Shown here: positions 1 to 8,198 of the stretch, piece after piece
Layout: each line of letters opens with the position of its first letter
Position numbering within the stretch: the first letter of the stretch is position 1
From: Enhygromyxa salina
Lineage (GTDB): Bacteria; Myxococcota_A; Polyangia; Nannocystales; Nannocystaceae
Direction of reading: 5' to 3'
DNA: 64,000 nt
NCBI RefSeq assembly: GCF_000737335.2
Contig: NZ_JMCC02000048.1
Span: forward strand, 1 to 64,000
Program-made: the position numbers and the translations under genes
The notes under the pieces: generated by a model
Told to the model about the DNA's origin: nothing
The model's input: the letters and a program-made list of their open reading frames with translations, nothing else
Database searches by the model: none

Positions 1-928
1 CCACGTGCAGCGGGACTGGCGTGCCGTCACGCAAGAACCCACCGACCCCACCGGGGCCGTGCTCGAGCTGGTCCTTTGAGGTGATGACGACCAGCTCGTA
101 GCCGGAGCTGAGCGTGCGGGGGCTGTGCTGTAGATAGGCCCGCGCGATATTGACGATTGCGTCGGCCTGCTGTTGCTGCAGCTGCTCGCCGTAGGTGGCG
201 GACAGGGGATCTGCAGGCATGCCTGCGGAGGCTTCCGCGGAAGCCTGTGCTTGGGTCGGATCAGCGGAGGCTTCCGCGGAAGCCTCTGTGTTGGACGCCT
301 GATCGGTCGGTAACGGCGCCACTGAGGCTTCTGCGGAAGCCTCGGCTTGGCCGGTCGACATGGCTGATTGCATGGCTTCCCAGACCACAGCAGCTTCTTC
401 CGGGGTCAACTGCATCTCGATGCGGACCATGCCCCCAAGGGTCTCGGCTCGCCGGACGAAGCGGCGCTGGTCTCGCGGCAGCTCGCCGGGGATCTCAGGT
501 TCGACGCGGCAGCGCTTGTAGGCCCGGGTCAGAAGCTCGATCTGCGACGCGGTCGCGTGGACCGCAGCGTCAATGAACTCTTGCTCGTTCTCGGGCGTGG
601 CGACGCGGGTGATCGCCCGGACCTTTGAATAGCTGAGCTCACCCCGGCTAAACAACGCATCAACCGCTGTCAATGTGCCGAGCGCCCGCGCAACCCGGAC
701 CTTTTCGCGTGCCGCCTTGAGCCCAATGCTGATCCGCCAGCTGAGCCAGTGCGCACATGAGAGAAACCCCGTGCCGCCCCAGGCTTCGTGGGCATCGAAG
801 ACCCGAAGCCGCGTGATGAGGGCATGCTCGGCGACGTCGATTCGTGCGGCAAATGTAGCGATCTCATCGCCTATCGCTTGAAGCTGTTCTTGGTTCAACG
901 AATCATGCAATGTCGCGGAATCGGACAT
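1..928 (-). CDS. DUF222-domain protein, probable HNH endonuclease (5' part only)
   Basis: Open reading frame running off the left edge; I read it through about 309 codons without a stop from ATG at 928. The N-terminal half matches the DUF222 (13E12-type) domain that usually precedes a C-terminal HNH nuclease: the stretch around residues 50-110 contains the typical pattern CAHWLSWR, AAREKVRVARALG and GELSYSKVRAITRVATPENE. The HNH motif itself would lie beyond position 1, so nuclease activity is inferred from the family. Residues roughly 195-235 are a low-complexity linker with three EASAEAS units. The start codon is preceded by TACAAT with exactly 6 nt between, and by no Shine-Dalgarno, so a leaderless transcript is likely. 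A palindrome overlaps this promoter. DUF222-HNH genes are often multicopy and mobile-associated; function in this host unknown. Confidence 0.8.
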   Translation of the reverse strand, partial: MSDSATLHDSLNQEQLQAIGDEIATFAARIDVAEHALITRLRVFDAHEAWGGTGFLSCAHWLSWRISIGLKAAREKVRVARALGTLTAVDALFSRGELSYSKVRAITRVATPENEQEFIDAAVHATASQIELLTRAYKRCRVEPEIPGELPRDQRRFVRRAETLGGMVRIEMQLTPEEAAVVWEAMQSAMSTGQAEASAEASVAPLPTDQASNTEASAEASADPTQAQASAEASAGMPADPLSATYGEQLQQQQADAIVNIARAYLQHSPRTLSSGYELVVITSKDQLEHGPGGVGGFLRDGTPVPLHV

Positions 929-950
929 CTGTACATTGTACATAGTCCGA
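921..950. promoter_or_regulatory. Inverted repeat over the start and -10 of the DUF222 gene
   Basis: The arms 921-935 and 937-950 are complementary apart from a one-base bulge (TCGGAC...TGTACA / TGTACA..GTCCGA, centre base 936). On the minus strand the hexamer TACAAT (935-940) lies in the middle and the ATG (926-928) in one arm. It could be an operator for a dimeric repressor, or an RNA hairpin that hides the start codon if transcription begins further upstream. Confidence 0.6.
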
Positions 951-1328
951 TGTTCAGGTCAAGTGCCAATGAACGACCACGAGCCTCGCAGAGAGTTCTC
1001 GAGCGCGTCGCTAGCGGGCTGAAAAACGCGCTCCGCGATCGCGTCGCGGACCAAATCGCGTATGCGTCCAGCACCCGCAATTTGCACTGGCCGACAGGCG
1101 CCCCGCTAATGACCCCCGCAGAGACCTTGGCCCTTCGCCGACCGCAGCCGCTGACGCGTCTGGTCGCTTCGCTCCTCGGGGGCGTTTGGTTGAGGACCTC
1201 TGTCCGGAGCGTGTTGTGACTCTGGGTTGCGGCGCTCCCCTTGGCCATGCTGTGCTCGCTGCTGACCTACGCCCGATCTCCGGCATCTCCCGAGCGGACT
1301 CGAATCCCCGACTATACTGCCCCCGCAC
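951..1328. other. Intergenic region, about 378 bp
   Basis: No supported gene. Open frames here are short and lack recognisable protein features. It should hold upstream promoter elements of the divergent genes at 928 (minus) and 1329 (plus). A good -10 hexamer TATACT lies at 1313-1318, 10 nt before the ATG at 1329; no clear -35 was found 16-18 nt upstream of it. Confidence 0.6.
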
Positions 1329-1832
1329 ATGCCCAAGTCCTATGAATACGTCGGTCCCCCCGAGATCAGAGCCGCCGCCAAGCGTGAGCAGCTCGGCGTC
1401 TCGGTCCGCTCCGCCGAGGAACTCGCCGCTTGGGTCCGCAACCAGCCCGAGTGGGATGGCGACTCGCTCACCGCGACCTTCGTCGTTGTTCCCGACGGTA
1501 CGCTTCGCGTGGCGCCGCGCCGCTCCGAGCACGTTGGGTGTGCGCTCGACGGGGCGGTCCTCGCTGCCGGTGAGCTCACGATCTGCCTCGCGCCCCAGGT
1601 TCAGATCATCGCGGCGACGAATCAGTCGACCGGCTATTGCCCGCAACCGTCCTGCTGGGATGTCGCTCGCGCAGCGCTGGGCGCCATTGCCATTGCATGC
1701 CCGGAGCACCTGACGTCGGCATACGAATTCCGACGATGTCCCAGCTGTGGTGAGCGCAATCTAGTCAAAGAAGATTGGTTCGTGTGTGTCTTTTGCGATA
1801 CTGATCTTCCACGTGAGTGGAACTTCGATTGA
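1329..1832 (+). CDS. Hypothetical protein with C-terminal zinc ribbon
   Basis: 167 aa, no signal peptide or membrane segment. The only recognisable feature is a C-terminal rubredoxin-like knuckle pair, CPSCGERN and CVFCDTD at about residues 138-160, which would bind one zinc ion. Two further cysteines sit in CPQPSCWD in the middle. The rest has no family I recognise. The ATG has the hexamer TATACT ending 10 nt upstream and no Shine-Dalgarno. It converges with the histidine kinase at 1880, leaving 47 bp between the stop codons. Function unknown. Confidence 0.65.
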   Translation: MPKSYEYVGPPEIRAAAKREQLGVSVRSAEELAAWVRNQPEWDGDSLTATFVVVPDGTLRVAPRRSEHVGCALDGAVLAAGELTICLAPQVQIIAATNQSTGYCPQPSCWDVARAALGAIAIACPEHLTSAYEFRRCPSCGERNLVKEDWFVCVFCDTDLPREWNFD

Positions 1833-1879
1833 AAGCAGTTCATTCGTGACGGCGCATGCCGAGCCGTCGGGCATCAGCT

Positions 1880-3550
1880 TCACGCGCGCGGCAAGGTCAG
1901 CACAAAGTCCGCGCCTCGTCCCTCGCAGGTCACGGTCAGCTCGCCGCCCATCTGCCGGGCAAGGCGGCGCGACAAGGCCAGGCCCAATCCCACGCCGGGC
2001 ACAGTCCCGGCGGCGTCGGCCTTGGCCTTGGTGAATGGCTCGAAGATCCGGCGAAGATCATCAGCCGCCACACCAGGCCCAAAGTCGCGCACGTGCAGGC
2101 CCACGCTGCGCGGTGTGATCTCGAGCTCGAGGCGCACGCGTGAATCTTCCGCGCTGGCGCCAGCGTACTTGGTCGCGTTGTCGACCAGATTGAACAAGAT
2201 CTGCTCGACGGCCGCCGGATCGACCTCGAGCTGAATGTCACGATCACGCTCACTGGCCTCGCACTCGAGCTGCATGGCCGCGGCCGCACAGCGCTCGCGC
2301 AGCCGGTCGAGGACGCGGTCGAGCAGCAAGCCCACGGACATCGCCTCGGGCTTGGCGACGGGGTGCTCTGACTCGATCCGTGCGTAGGCCAGGACGTTCT
2401 CTACCAGCCCGGCGAGTCGGTCGGCCTCGCGGCGGAGGATCGCAACATAGCGATCACGCTTGTGCTCGACCATGCCCTCGCCGAGCATCTCGGTGTACAT
2501 GCGAAAGGTCGTGAGCGGCGTGCGCAGCTCGTGGGTCACCGCCGACACGAAGGTCGCGCGGCGCTCGGACAGCCGCAGCGACGCGCGAACCAGCAACATG
2601 AGCGCCGCGAACGCGGCGAGGACGATCAGCCACGCAGCCAACAACGAGGCACGCAGCGGGCTCCAGACCACTGGCACCACGATCGAGGCCCCAGGCTCGA
2701 GCCGAGCGGGGAGCGTGGCGAGCAGGCGCTCGGTCTGGGCCTCGGAGGCGCGCGGGACCGGGATGAGGTCGGCGCCCGGGAGCAGATCCTCGATCTCGCC
2801 GAGCAGGAGCGCGCGCGAGGCCGGCCAATCGAGCCATGTACCGACAATGAGCTCGGACCCCGCAACGCTCGCCCGACTCACCAGCAGGAGCTTGTCATCC
2901 ACCCACATTGGCTCGATGACGGTGGTGAACTCGCGGCGGGGTTCGGGTCCAGCATGGGTCGCGCTGTCTGGCCAAAATTCGAAGGTTGAGCCGGATGCGG
3001 GTTGAGCCCCCGGCGCGGGTTGGCCCGCTTGGCCCAAAGTCCCGCACGCGATCAGGTTGTCTTCGACGCTGGCCTTGCGCTGCGTCCACTCGTCTTCGTT
3101 GCGCACCGACTGGGACTTGAGCGCGTAGGGAGTGGCTTGGCCGTTTTGGCTCGCAAGGCCCTCTCGCGGGGCCGCTGCCTCGACCCGCACAAACAGATCG
3201 TCACTCTTCAGCGAGCGCTCGAGCTGCGCGAGCGCACCCGCGTCGACGCGGGTCAGGGCAGACAGCTCCTCGCGGGTCAGCTCGAAGCGCATGACCACAC
3301 CCTGCGGCGGCGCAGCGAGCTCGGCGTGGGGCGGCTCATCGAGCGCCGCGACCTCGCGCGAGAGGATCGGCGTCATCGCGGAGTCGATCCTCCACAGCGC
3401 CAGCCGGCTCTGCTCCTCTACAACGGCCTGCTGGTGGGATCGCGCCCGGTCAGCGTCGAACTCGAGCAGCTTGCTGCTGACCCACGCCATCACGGCGACG
3501 ACCACCAGCAGCGACGCGGCGGCGCTGATCCATGTTGCCCGCGGCTTCAT
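1880..3550 (-). CDS. Sensor histidine kinase (HisKA/HATPase)
   Basis: 556 aa membrane kinase, last gene of a three-gene operon. A membrane segment near residues 10-28 is followed by a large, presumably periplasmic sensor region of about 275 residues with no family I recognise. A second membrane segment (about 305-328) leads into the HisKA helix with the H-box FVSAVTHELRTPLTTFR, whose histidine (about 345) is the autophosphorylation site. The HATPase domain shows the N box (NLVDNATKYA), G1 box (DFGPGV) and G2 box (GVGLGLALSRRLARQMGG). No HAMP domain is obvious. The start ATG overlaps the response regulator stop by 4 nt, so the two are translationally coupled and almost certainly partners. Confidence 0.93.
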   Translation of the reverse strand: MKPRATWISAAASLLVVVAVMAWVSSKLLEFDADRARSHQQAVVEEQSRLALWRIDSAMTPILSREVAALDEPPHAELAAPPQGVVMRFELTREELSALTRVDAGALAQLERSLKSDDLFVRVEAAAPREGLASQNGQATPYALKSQSVRNEDEWTQRKASVEDNLIACGTLGQAGQPAPGAQPASGSTFEFWPDSATHAGPEPRREFTTVIEPMWVDDKLLLVSRASVAGSELIVGTWLDWPASRALLLGEIEDLLPGADLIPVPRASEAQTERLLATLPARLEPGASIVVPVVWSPLRASLLAAWLIVLAAFAALMLLVRASLRLSERRATFVSAVTHELRTPLTTFRMYTEMLGEGMVEHKRDRYVAILRREADRLAGLVENVLAYARIESEHPVAKPEAMSVGLLLDRVLDRLRERCAAAAMQLECEASERDRDIQLEVDPAAVEQILFNLVDNATKYAGASAEDSRVRLELEITPRSVGLHVRDFGPGVAADDLRRIFEPFTKAKADAAGTVPGVGLGLALSRRLARQMGGELTVTCEGRGADFVLTLPRA

Positions 3551-4299
3551 GGGCCAAGTCCTGACTGCGCCGTGATCGCGTGCCCGAGCATGTAGCCCTT
3601 GCCGCGCACGGTGACGATGATGTGCGGCGCAGACTTGTTGTCGCGCAGCTTCTCGCGCAGACGCGCGACGTGCATGTCGATGGTGCGACTCTGAAACCGC
3701 GCGGGGTTCAGGTGCCAGACCTGCGACAGGATCTCGTCGCGACTGACCGCGCGCGCCGGATGTTTGGCGAGGTAGCCCAGCAGCTCGGCCTCCCGCTCCG
3801 AGAGCGCGGCCAGGCTGCCATCGTCGAAGTGCAGCTCTCGCCGCTGCAGATCCACGCGCCCCTCGGGGAGCCGCAGCGACGCGGGGCCATGGACCCGCTC
3901 GGGCTGGGCACTTGTTCGTCGCATGACCGCCTCGACCCGAGCGAGCAGCTCTCGCACGCTGAACGGCTTGACGACGTAGTCATCCGCGCCCAGTCGCAGG
4001 CCCAACACGCGGTCGGCCTCACGACCGCGGGCCGTCAAGATGATCACAGGCAGTCGCGGTCGGGCCCGGCGGATCTGCTTGAGCACCTCGAAGCCGTCGC
4101 CGCCGGGGAGCATCAGATCCAGCAAGACCAGCGAGCAGACCGAGCGCAGCGCCAGCTCCTCACCCTTGGGCGCTGTCGTTGCCTCTTCGACCTCGAACCC
4201 TTCGAAGCGCAGCGCGTCGACGACACCCTCACGAATTGCCCCGTCATCCTCGATCACGAGGATCGTGGGGCGCTCGAGCTGGCGGCCACGCAGGGTCAT
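3547..4299 (-). CDS. OmpR-family response regulator
   Basis: 250 aa DNA-binding response regulator. The receiver domain has the acidic pocket IEDD (residues 16-19), phosphoacceptor Asp61 in LLDLMLP, the conserved Thr in IILTARG and Lys in VVKPFS. The C-terminal winged helix of the OmpR/PhoB type runs from about residue 150 (LSEREAELLGYLAKHPARAVSR...) to VRGKGYML. The middle gene of an operon: its start overlaps the vWA gene stop by 4 nt (4296-4299) and its stop overlaps the kinase start by 4 nt (3547-3550). Target genes cannot be told from this window. Confidence 0.95.
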   Translation of the reverse strand: MTLRGRQLERPTILVIEDDGAIREGVVDALRFEGFEVEEATTAPKGEELALRSVCSLVLLDLMLPGGDGFEVLKQIRRARPRLPVIILTARGREADRVLGLRLGADDYVVKPFSVRELLARVEAVMRRTSAQPERVHGPASLRLPEGRVDLQRRELHFDDGSLAALSEREAELLGYLAKHPARAVSRDEILSQVWHLNPARFQSRTIDMHVARLREKLRDNKSAPHIIVTVRGKGYMLGHAITAQSGLGP

Positions 4300-5585
4300 G
4301 ACGGGTCGAGGGTAAACCCAGCCGCGACGGCTTGCTCGCGAATCGCCTCGATGATCGCGGTGTCGAGGCTGTCGGGGTCCTGGGCCCGCCGGGCACGCTC
4401 GGCGGCCACGTGGGCCTCGCGCTGCTTGGCCAGCGTGGCGATCCGCTGCTGCAGGTCATCGCGCAGCGCTTGCTTGGCGGCCACGTGCGCGCGCAGCTGC
4501 TCGTCGTCGAGGCCCCGCAGCGGCTCGGGCAGGCCGCTCCGGTCCACCTCGGAGATGTCGAGCTTGTTGGCGTCGATCGCATCAACGAGATCCCAGCTGT
4601 CGTTTCGGTACATGCCCGAGCACTTCGAGACCGAGCGCTCGACCACGCCGCCCAGACCGTAGCCCGCCATGTTGTTGTCTTGCTCGACCAAGTTGTCGAG
4701 CCCGTGCTGGCCTTCTGCGCCGTATTGGATGTAGGTCGCGTTGATCTCCTGGCCGAGCTGGGTGAGCTCGGCGTCTTGCGGCGCGTCGATGTGAACCACG
4801 ACGTGGTTGGGATCGATGCTGACAAACCGGCCGCCGCTCGCGGTCGCGCCCTCGCGCCAGCCGGCCGCGTCGGCCTCATCGGGGCTGCCGCAGAACACCG
4901 TGTTGACCACCACCCCTTGCTGCTTGGCCCGTGAGATCGCTTGTTCGGAGCGGACCGGTCCCTGCTCGAAGGCCTCGTTGCCCGCGATGTAGACGACCCG
5001 CAGCGCGCCGTCCCCAGCACGCCACTCGAGCTCGTCAATCGAGCGGCCGATCACCTGCCCGGCGTGCTCGCTGCCGCCGTTGGTGGTCAGCGAGAACAGG
5101 GCTTCGGACACGTCGTTGAGCTCGGACGTGAACGGCTGGACCCGGCGGATCCACCCGCTCTCGCCCGCCAAGCTGTCGTTGCCGTACTCGTAGAGCGCGA
5201 TCTCCAGGCGCGGCTGATCCCCGTGGTAGGTCGCGCCGTCGAGGGTGTTGACGACCCTCCACAGCTGCGTGCGGGCCTGGTCGATCAGGCCGTCCATGCT
5301 CGAGCTGGTATCGAGCAACAAGGCGATCTGGATCACCGGGGCGCTCGCTGTTGGTGCCGATCCCTGCGGCGCGTTGGCCTGACATGGCGCGGCGGGAGCT
5401 GGCGCGGCGACCTGTCCGGCGTATGTAGGCACGGGAGCCCCATCAAACACGATCGGCCAGGCGACCGCGGCGAGCAAGCAGGCGGTGCTCGCCAGCAGGA
5501 TCGTCTCGATCGCGCGGCCGGTCTGGCCAACGCGATTGGGCGTTTGGGGCAGGTGATCACCGTGGACGTCGCCGGAGCTGGACAT
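4296..5585 (-). CDS. Membrane-anchored vWA-domain protein, first gene of TCS operon
   Basis: 429 aa. An N-terminal signal/anchor at about residues 24-46 is followed by a Pro/Ala-rich spacer and a von Willebrand factor A domain starting near residue 86, with an intact MIDAS motif DTSSS (in LLLDTSSSMDG). The C-terminal third has an acid- and Gln-rich helical region (about 345-415). It therefore probably binds a metal-dependent ligand outside the cytoplasmic membrane. The gene precedes and overlaps a response regulator and kinase, which suggests it senses for, or is controlled with, that system. The hexamer TAGCTT (5592-5597) lies 6 nt before the ATG, which suggests a leaderless operon mRNA, although GGGAG also sits directly before the ATG. 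Confidence 0.85.
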   Translation of the reverse strand: MSSSGDVHGDHLPQTPNRVGQTGRAIETILLASTACLLAAVAWPIVFDGAPVPTYAGQVAAPAPAAPCQANAPQGSAPTASAPVIQIALLLDTSSSMDGLIDQARTQLWRVVNTLDGATYHGDQPRLEIALYEYGNDSLAGESGWIRRVQPFTSELNDVSEALFSLTTNGGSEHAGQVIGRSIDELEWRAGDGALRVVYIAGNEAFEQGPVRSEQAISRAKQQGVVVNTVFCGSPDEADAAGWREGATASGGRFVSIDPNHVVVHIDAPQDAELTQLGQEINATYIQYGAEGQHGLDNLVEQDNNMAGYGLGGVVERSVSKCSGMYRNDSWDLVDAIDANKLDISEVDRSGLPEPLRGLDDEQLRAHVAAKQALRDDLQQRIATLAKQREAHVAAERARRAQDPDSLDTAIIEAIREQAVAAGFTLDPS

Positions 5586-5725
5586 GCTCCCAAGCTACGC
5601 GGTGACCAGGTCTAGAGGTGTAACGGGCGTGTAACGGGTGACCGGTGGATGGCCCGAGTCAGCGTCGCATGTTCGACGCGGGACTGCGGCGAGCCTGATA
5701 GACTCCGCGCAGTCGAGATTCACCC

Positions 5726-7165
5726 ATGATCGTAGAGCTCAAATTTGGCAGCACCTCTCATCAGCTCAACCACTTCAAGTCGCGTGCGATCGTTGGCCGC
5801 GATGACGAAGGCTCCGAGCTGTGGGCGGCTGATGGTCAGATCTCGCGGCGCCACGCCGAGGTCTGGCTCGACGGCGACAACGTCTACATTCGCGATCTCG
5901 GCTCGGCCAACGGGACGTGGGTCAATGGCCAACCGCTTGGGGCCGTGCCCGTGGCGATCGAGCCCGGCCACACGATCTTCGTGGGGCACACGCCGCTGGG
6001 CGTGGAGTGGCCGGCCCGTGGGGGGCAGGCGCGGACCAACACCGCCCCGATCACCGCCGCGTTGGCCGGCATGATGGCAGCCCGCGCGCAGCAGCAGCAG
6101 CAGGCGGCCGTGCCCGCCCAGCCGGCCTACGCGTATGCGCCGGCCCAGCATCCGCACGCGCAGCAGCAGCAGCAGGCGTACGCACAGCAGCAGCAGCAGT
6201 ACGCACAGCAGCAGGCGCACGCACAGCAGCAACAGGCGTACGCGCAGCAGCAACAGGCGCACGCACAACAGCAATACGCGCAGCAGCAACAGCAGCAGTA
6301 CGCGCAGCAGCAACAGTACGCGCAGCAGCAACAGCAAGCCCAGCAACCCCACGCCAACTCACCGGCCGCGTACCAGGCCGCGCAGGCAGCCGCGCAAGCG
6401 GGCGTTGGCGTCGCGGCAACGGTCGGCGTTGGCGGCTCGGCCACGCCGATGCCCGCGGAGCTCACCTACCGGCGCCAGGGCGGCAACGACAACGGCACCT
6501 TGTTGATCGCTTTGCCCGGCGACACCTTCGCCAACGAGTCGACCCTCGACGGCTTCCTCGAGTACACCGCGACCGACTCCGAGACAGTCGCCTCGGTGAT
6601 CATCGAGCTCATCGAGGTCCACAAGCGCGGGCACAAGAACGGCCACGTGTGGGATCGCTGCCTGGTCCGCCAAGGCCCGTGGAAGACCAAGAAGAACGAC
6701 GTGCTGCCCATGCAGTTTCGCCTGCGCGTGCCCTCGGGCACCTCGGCGTCCAGCCCGATCTGTCACTGGCAGCTGCGCGCCTACGTCGACATCAAGTGGG
6801 CGCGCGACATCGAAGCGACGGCGCCGATCACCATGCGCAACACCGACATCGAGAAGATGCGCGACGCGCTGGGCACCCTCGACTTTCGCATCGCCGAGCT
6901 CGAGGCCGAGCCGCTCGGGCAAAAGTACCGCGGCAAGTTCAACCCGCCGATGCACCTGCGGCAGAAGCTCAACATTACCGACATCAACCTCGACATCGAG
7001 TACTTCGGCACCAATGTCAAAGTCATGATGGAGGTCGAGAAGAGCAAGCTGTTCTCGTTCGACAAGCGGCAGGAATTCACGTTTGCGCTCGATCGGCTGC
7101 GCGCGGCCTCGGTGCAAGACCTCGCGCAGCACTGGCAGATCGAGATTGACAAGCTGATGAGCTGA
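5726..7165 (+). CDS. FHA-domain protein with Gln-rich linker and arrestin-like C-terminus
   Basis: 479 aa, predicted cytoplasmic. Residues about 18-95 form a forkhead-associated domain with the hallmark residues VGR, ISRRHAEV and GSANGTWVNG, so it should bind phosphothreonine peptides made by Ser/Thr kinases such as the one at 20976. Residues about 115-210 are built from AQQQQ/AYAQQQ repeats. The C-terminal part (about 245-400) is rich in beta strands, with segments such as SVIIELIEVHK and HWQLRAYVDIKWA that resemble the arrestin/Spo0M-like fold; this assignment is tentative. The promoter may be CTGATAGACT at 5695-5704. It converges with the lipoprotein at 7244. Confidence 0.85.
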   Translation: MIVELKFGSTSHQLNHFKSRAIVGRDDEGSELWAADGQISRRHAEVWLDGDNVYIRDLGSANGTWVNGQPLGAVPVAIEPGHTIFVGHTPLGVEWPARGGQARTNTAPITAALAGMMAARAQQQQQAAVPAQPAYAYAPAQHPHAQQQQQAYAQQQQQYAQQQAHAQQQQAYAQQQQAHAQQQYAQQQQQQYAQQQQYAQQQQQAQQPHANSPAAYQAAQAAAQAGVGVAATVGVGGSATPMPAELTYRRQGGNDNGTLLIALPGDTFANESTLDGFLEYTATDSETVASVIIELIEVHKRGHKNGHVWDRCLVRQGPWKTKKNDVLPMQFRLRVPSGTSASSPICHWQLRAYVDIKWARDIEATAPITMRNTDIEKMRDALGTLDFRIAELEAEPLGQKYRGKFNPPMHLRQKLNITDINLDIEYFGTNVKVMMEVEKSKLFSFDKRQEFTFALDRLRAASVQDLAQHWQIEIDKLMS

Positions 7166-7243
7166 GACAGCTGTCGCAGCTCACCAGCGCTCGGGTAAAC
7201 CGAGCTGCCCGCGCCCAAGGGACCCTCGCTGGGCCCAACAGCC

Positions 7244-8179
7244 TCAGCCGCCCTCGAACCAGCGGCCGAACTCGAGCCAGCCGTAGCCGGCCCACTCCTC
7301 GGTGAGGATCTCGAGGCCGATCGACAGCGAGCCCCCGCGCATGTCCTCGACGTCGCCGTCGGTCCGGCCGAACTGCACGCTGAGCTCGGCCTCGGGGTCC
7401 AGGGTTCCGTGGGGGTCGTCGGTGCTCAGCTCGAGCGTGCCGTTGAACCCGTTTGGCGACGCAAAGTAGTGGTAGAGCACGACGGTCGGCGGGTTGAAGT
7501 CGGGGTTGGCGTTGAACGCGGTCTGCGCGACCGCGGCGAACGACTCATCGAGCGCGCCGTCGGCCGTGGTGAGGGTGACGTCCACGTCGACCTCGACGCG
7601 CGACTCGCAGCTGCCTTCGAGATCCGGCAGATCCGCCGGCGGCACCCAGATGCGCTCGATCCCGCGGTAGGTCCCGGTTGGGATCGCGGTGAGCGAGACC
7701 AGGGTCATCGGCCCCGGCACGTTGAGCTGCAGGTCGTCTTCGATCCACTCGTGGGGGGCGTCCATCGGCGCGCCGATCGTGTTGATGACCTCTTGCGGGC
7801 TCACGCCGACAGCTTCAAAGACCTCGTCGATCTCGAGCTCGGACACCTGGTCCTCGCAGCCGCCCCAGTCGCAGTCTGGCGGCTCCCAGCCGGGGACCGG
7901 ACCGTTTGGATGCTCGCACGCGTACTGCGGCGGAAAGCTCTCGAGGATCAACAGCTGGCCACCCGCCATGGCGCAGCTGCAGCACGCATCCAGCTCACAC
8001 TCGCGACCCGTGTTGCCGCATTGAAGTTCGCAGTCGACCGGACCGCCATCGCCATCGCCGTCGCCGTTATCGGTGGTCGAGCCGCCGTCGCCGTCGCCGT
8101 CGCCGATCGACTTGTCGGGGATGTCGCAAGCTGCGAGGGACAGGATCGTGGTCAAGAAAAATAGCTTTGAAGCAGTCAT
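7244..8179 (-). CDS. Lipoprotein with GDGDG linker, unknown function
   Basis: About 311 aa from ATG 8179. This start is preferred over the one at 8212 because it places a proper signal peptide (MTASKLFFLTTILSLAAC) with lipobox LAAC at the very N-terminus and removes the overlap with the upstream gene. The mature protein begins with an Asp/Gly-rich spacer and a cysteine-rich patch (about residues 45-75, CELQCGNTGRECELDACCSC), followed by a domain I do not recognise, rich in beta strands. It is the last gene of a probable operon with an ECF sigma factor and a membrane protein, so it may be a cell-surface component of that signalling unit. Confidence 0.8.
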   Translation of the reverse strand: MTASKLFFLTTILSLAACDIPDKSIGDGDGDGGSTTDNGDGDGDGGPVDCELQCGNTGRECELDACCSCAMAGGQLLILESFPPQYACEHPNGPVPGWEPPDCDWGGCEDQVSELEIDEVFEAVGVSPQEVINTIGAPMDAPHEWIEDDLQLNVPGPMTLVSLTAIPTGTYRGIERIWVPPADLPDLEGSCESRVEVDVDVTLTTADGALDESFAAVAQTAFNANPDFNPPTVVLYHYFASPNGFNGTLELSTDDPHGTLDPEAELSVQFGRTDGDVEDMRGGSLSIGLEILTEEWAGYGWLEFGRWFEGG

Positions 8180-8198
8180 GTTTGGGGTCTCTAGCTGG

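Noticed and set aside
929..944. LexA box at CTGTACATTGTACATA
   Set aside because: The half-site CTGT is not matched by ACAG after 8 nt, and the wider palindrome has another centre.
1136..1210. Degenerate copy of the dispersed element (CTTCGCTCCTCGGGG)
   Set aside because: Only a short match, no hairpin core, and not next to a stop codon.
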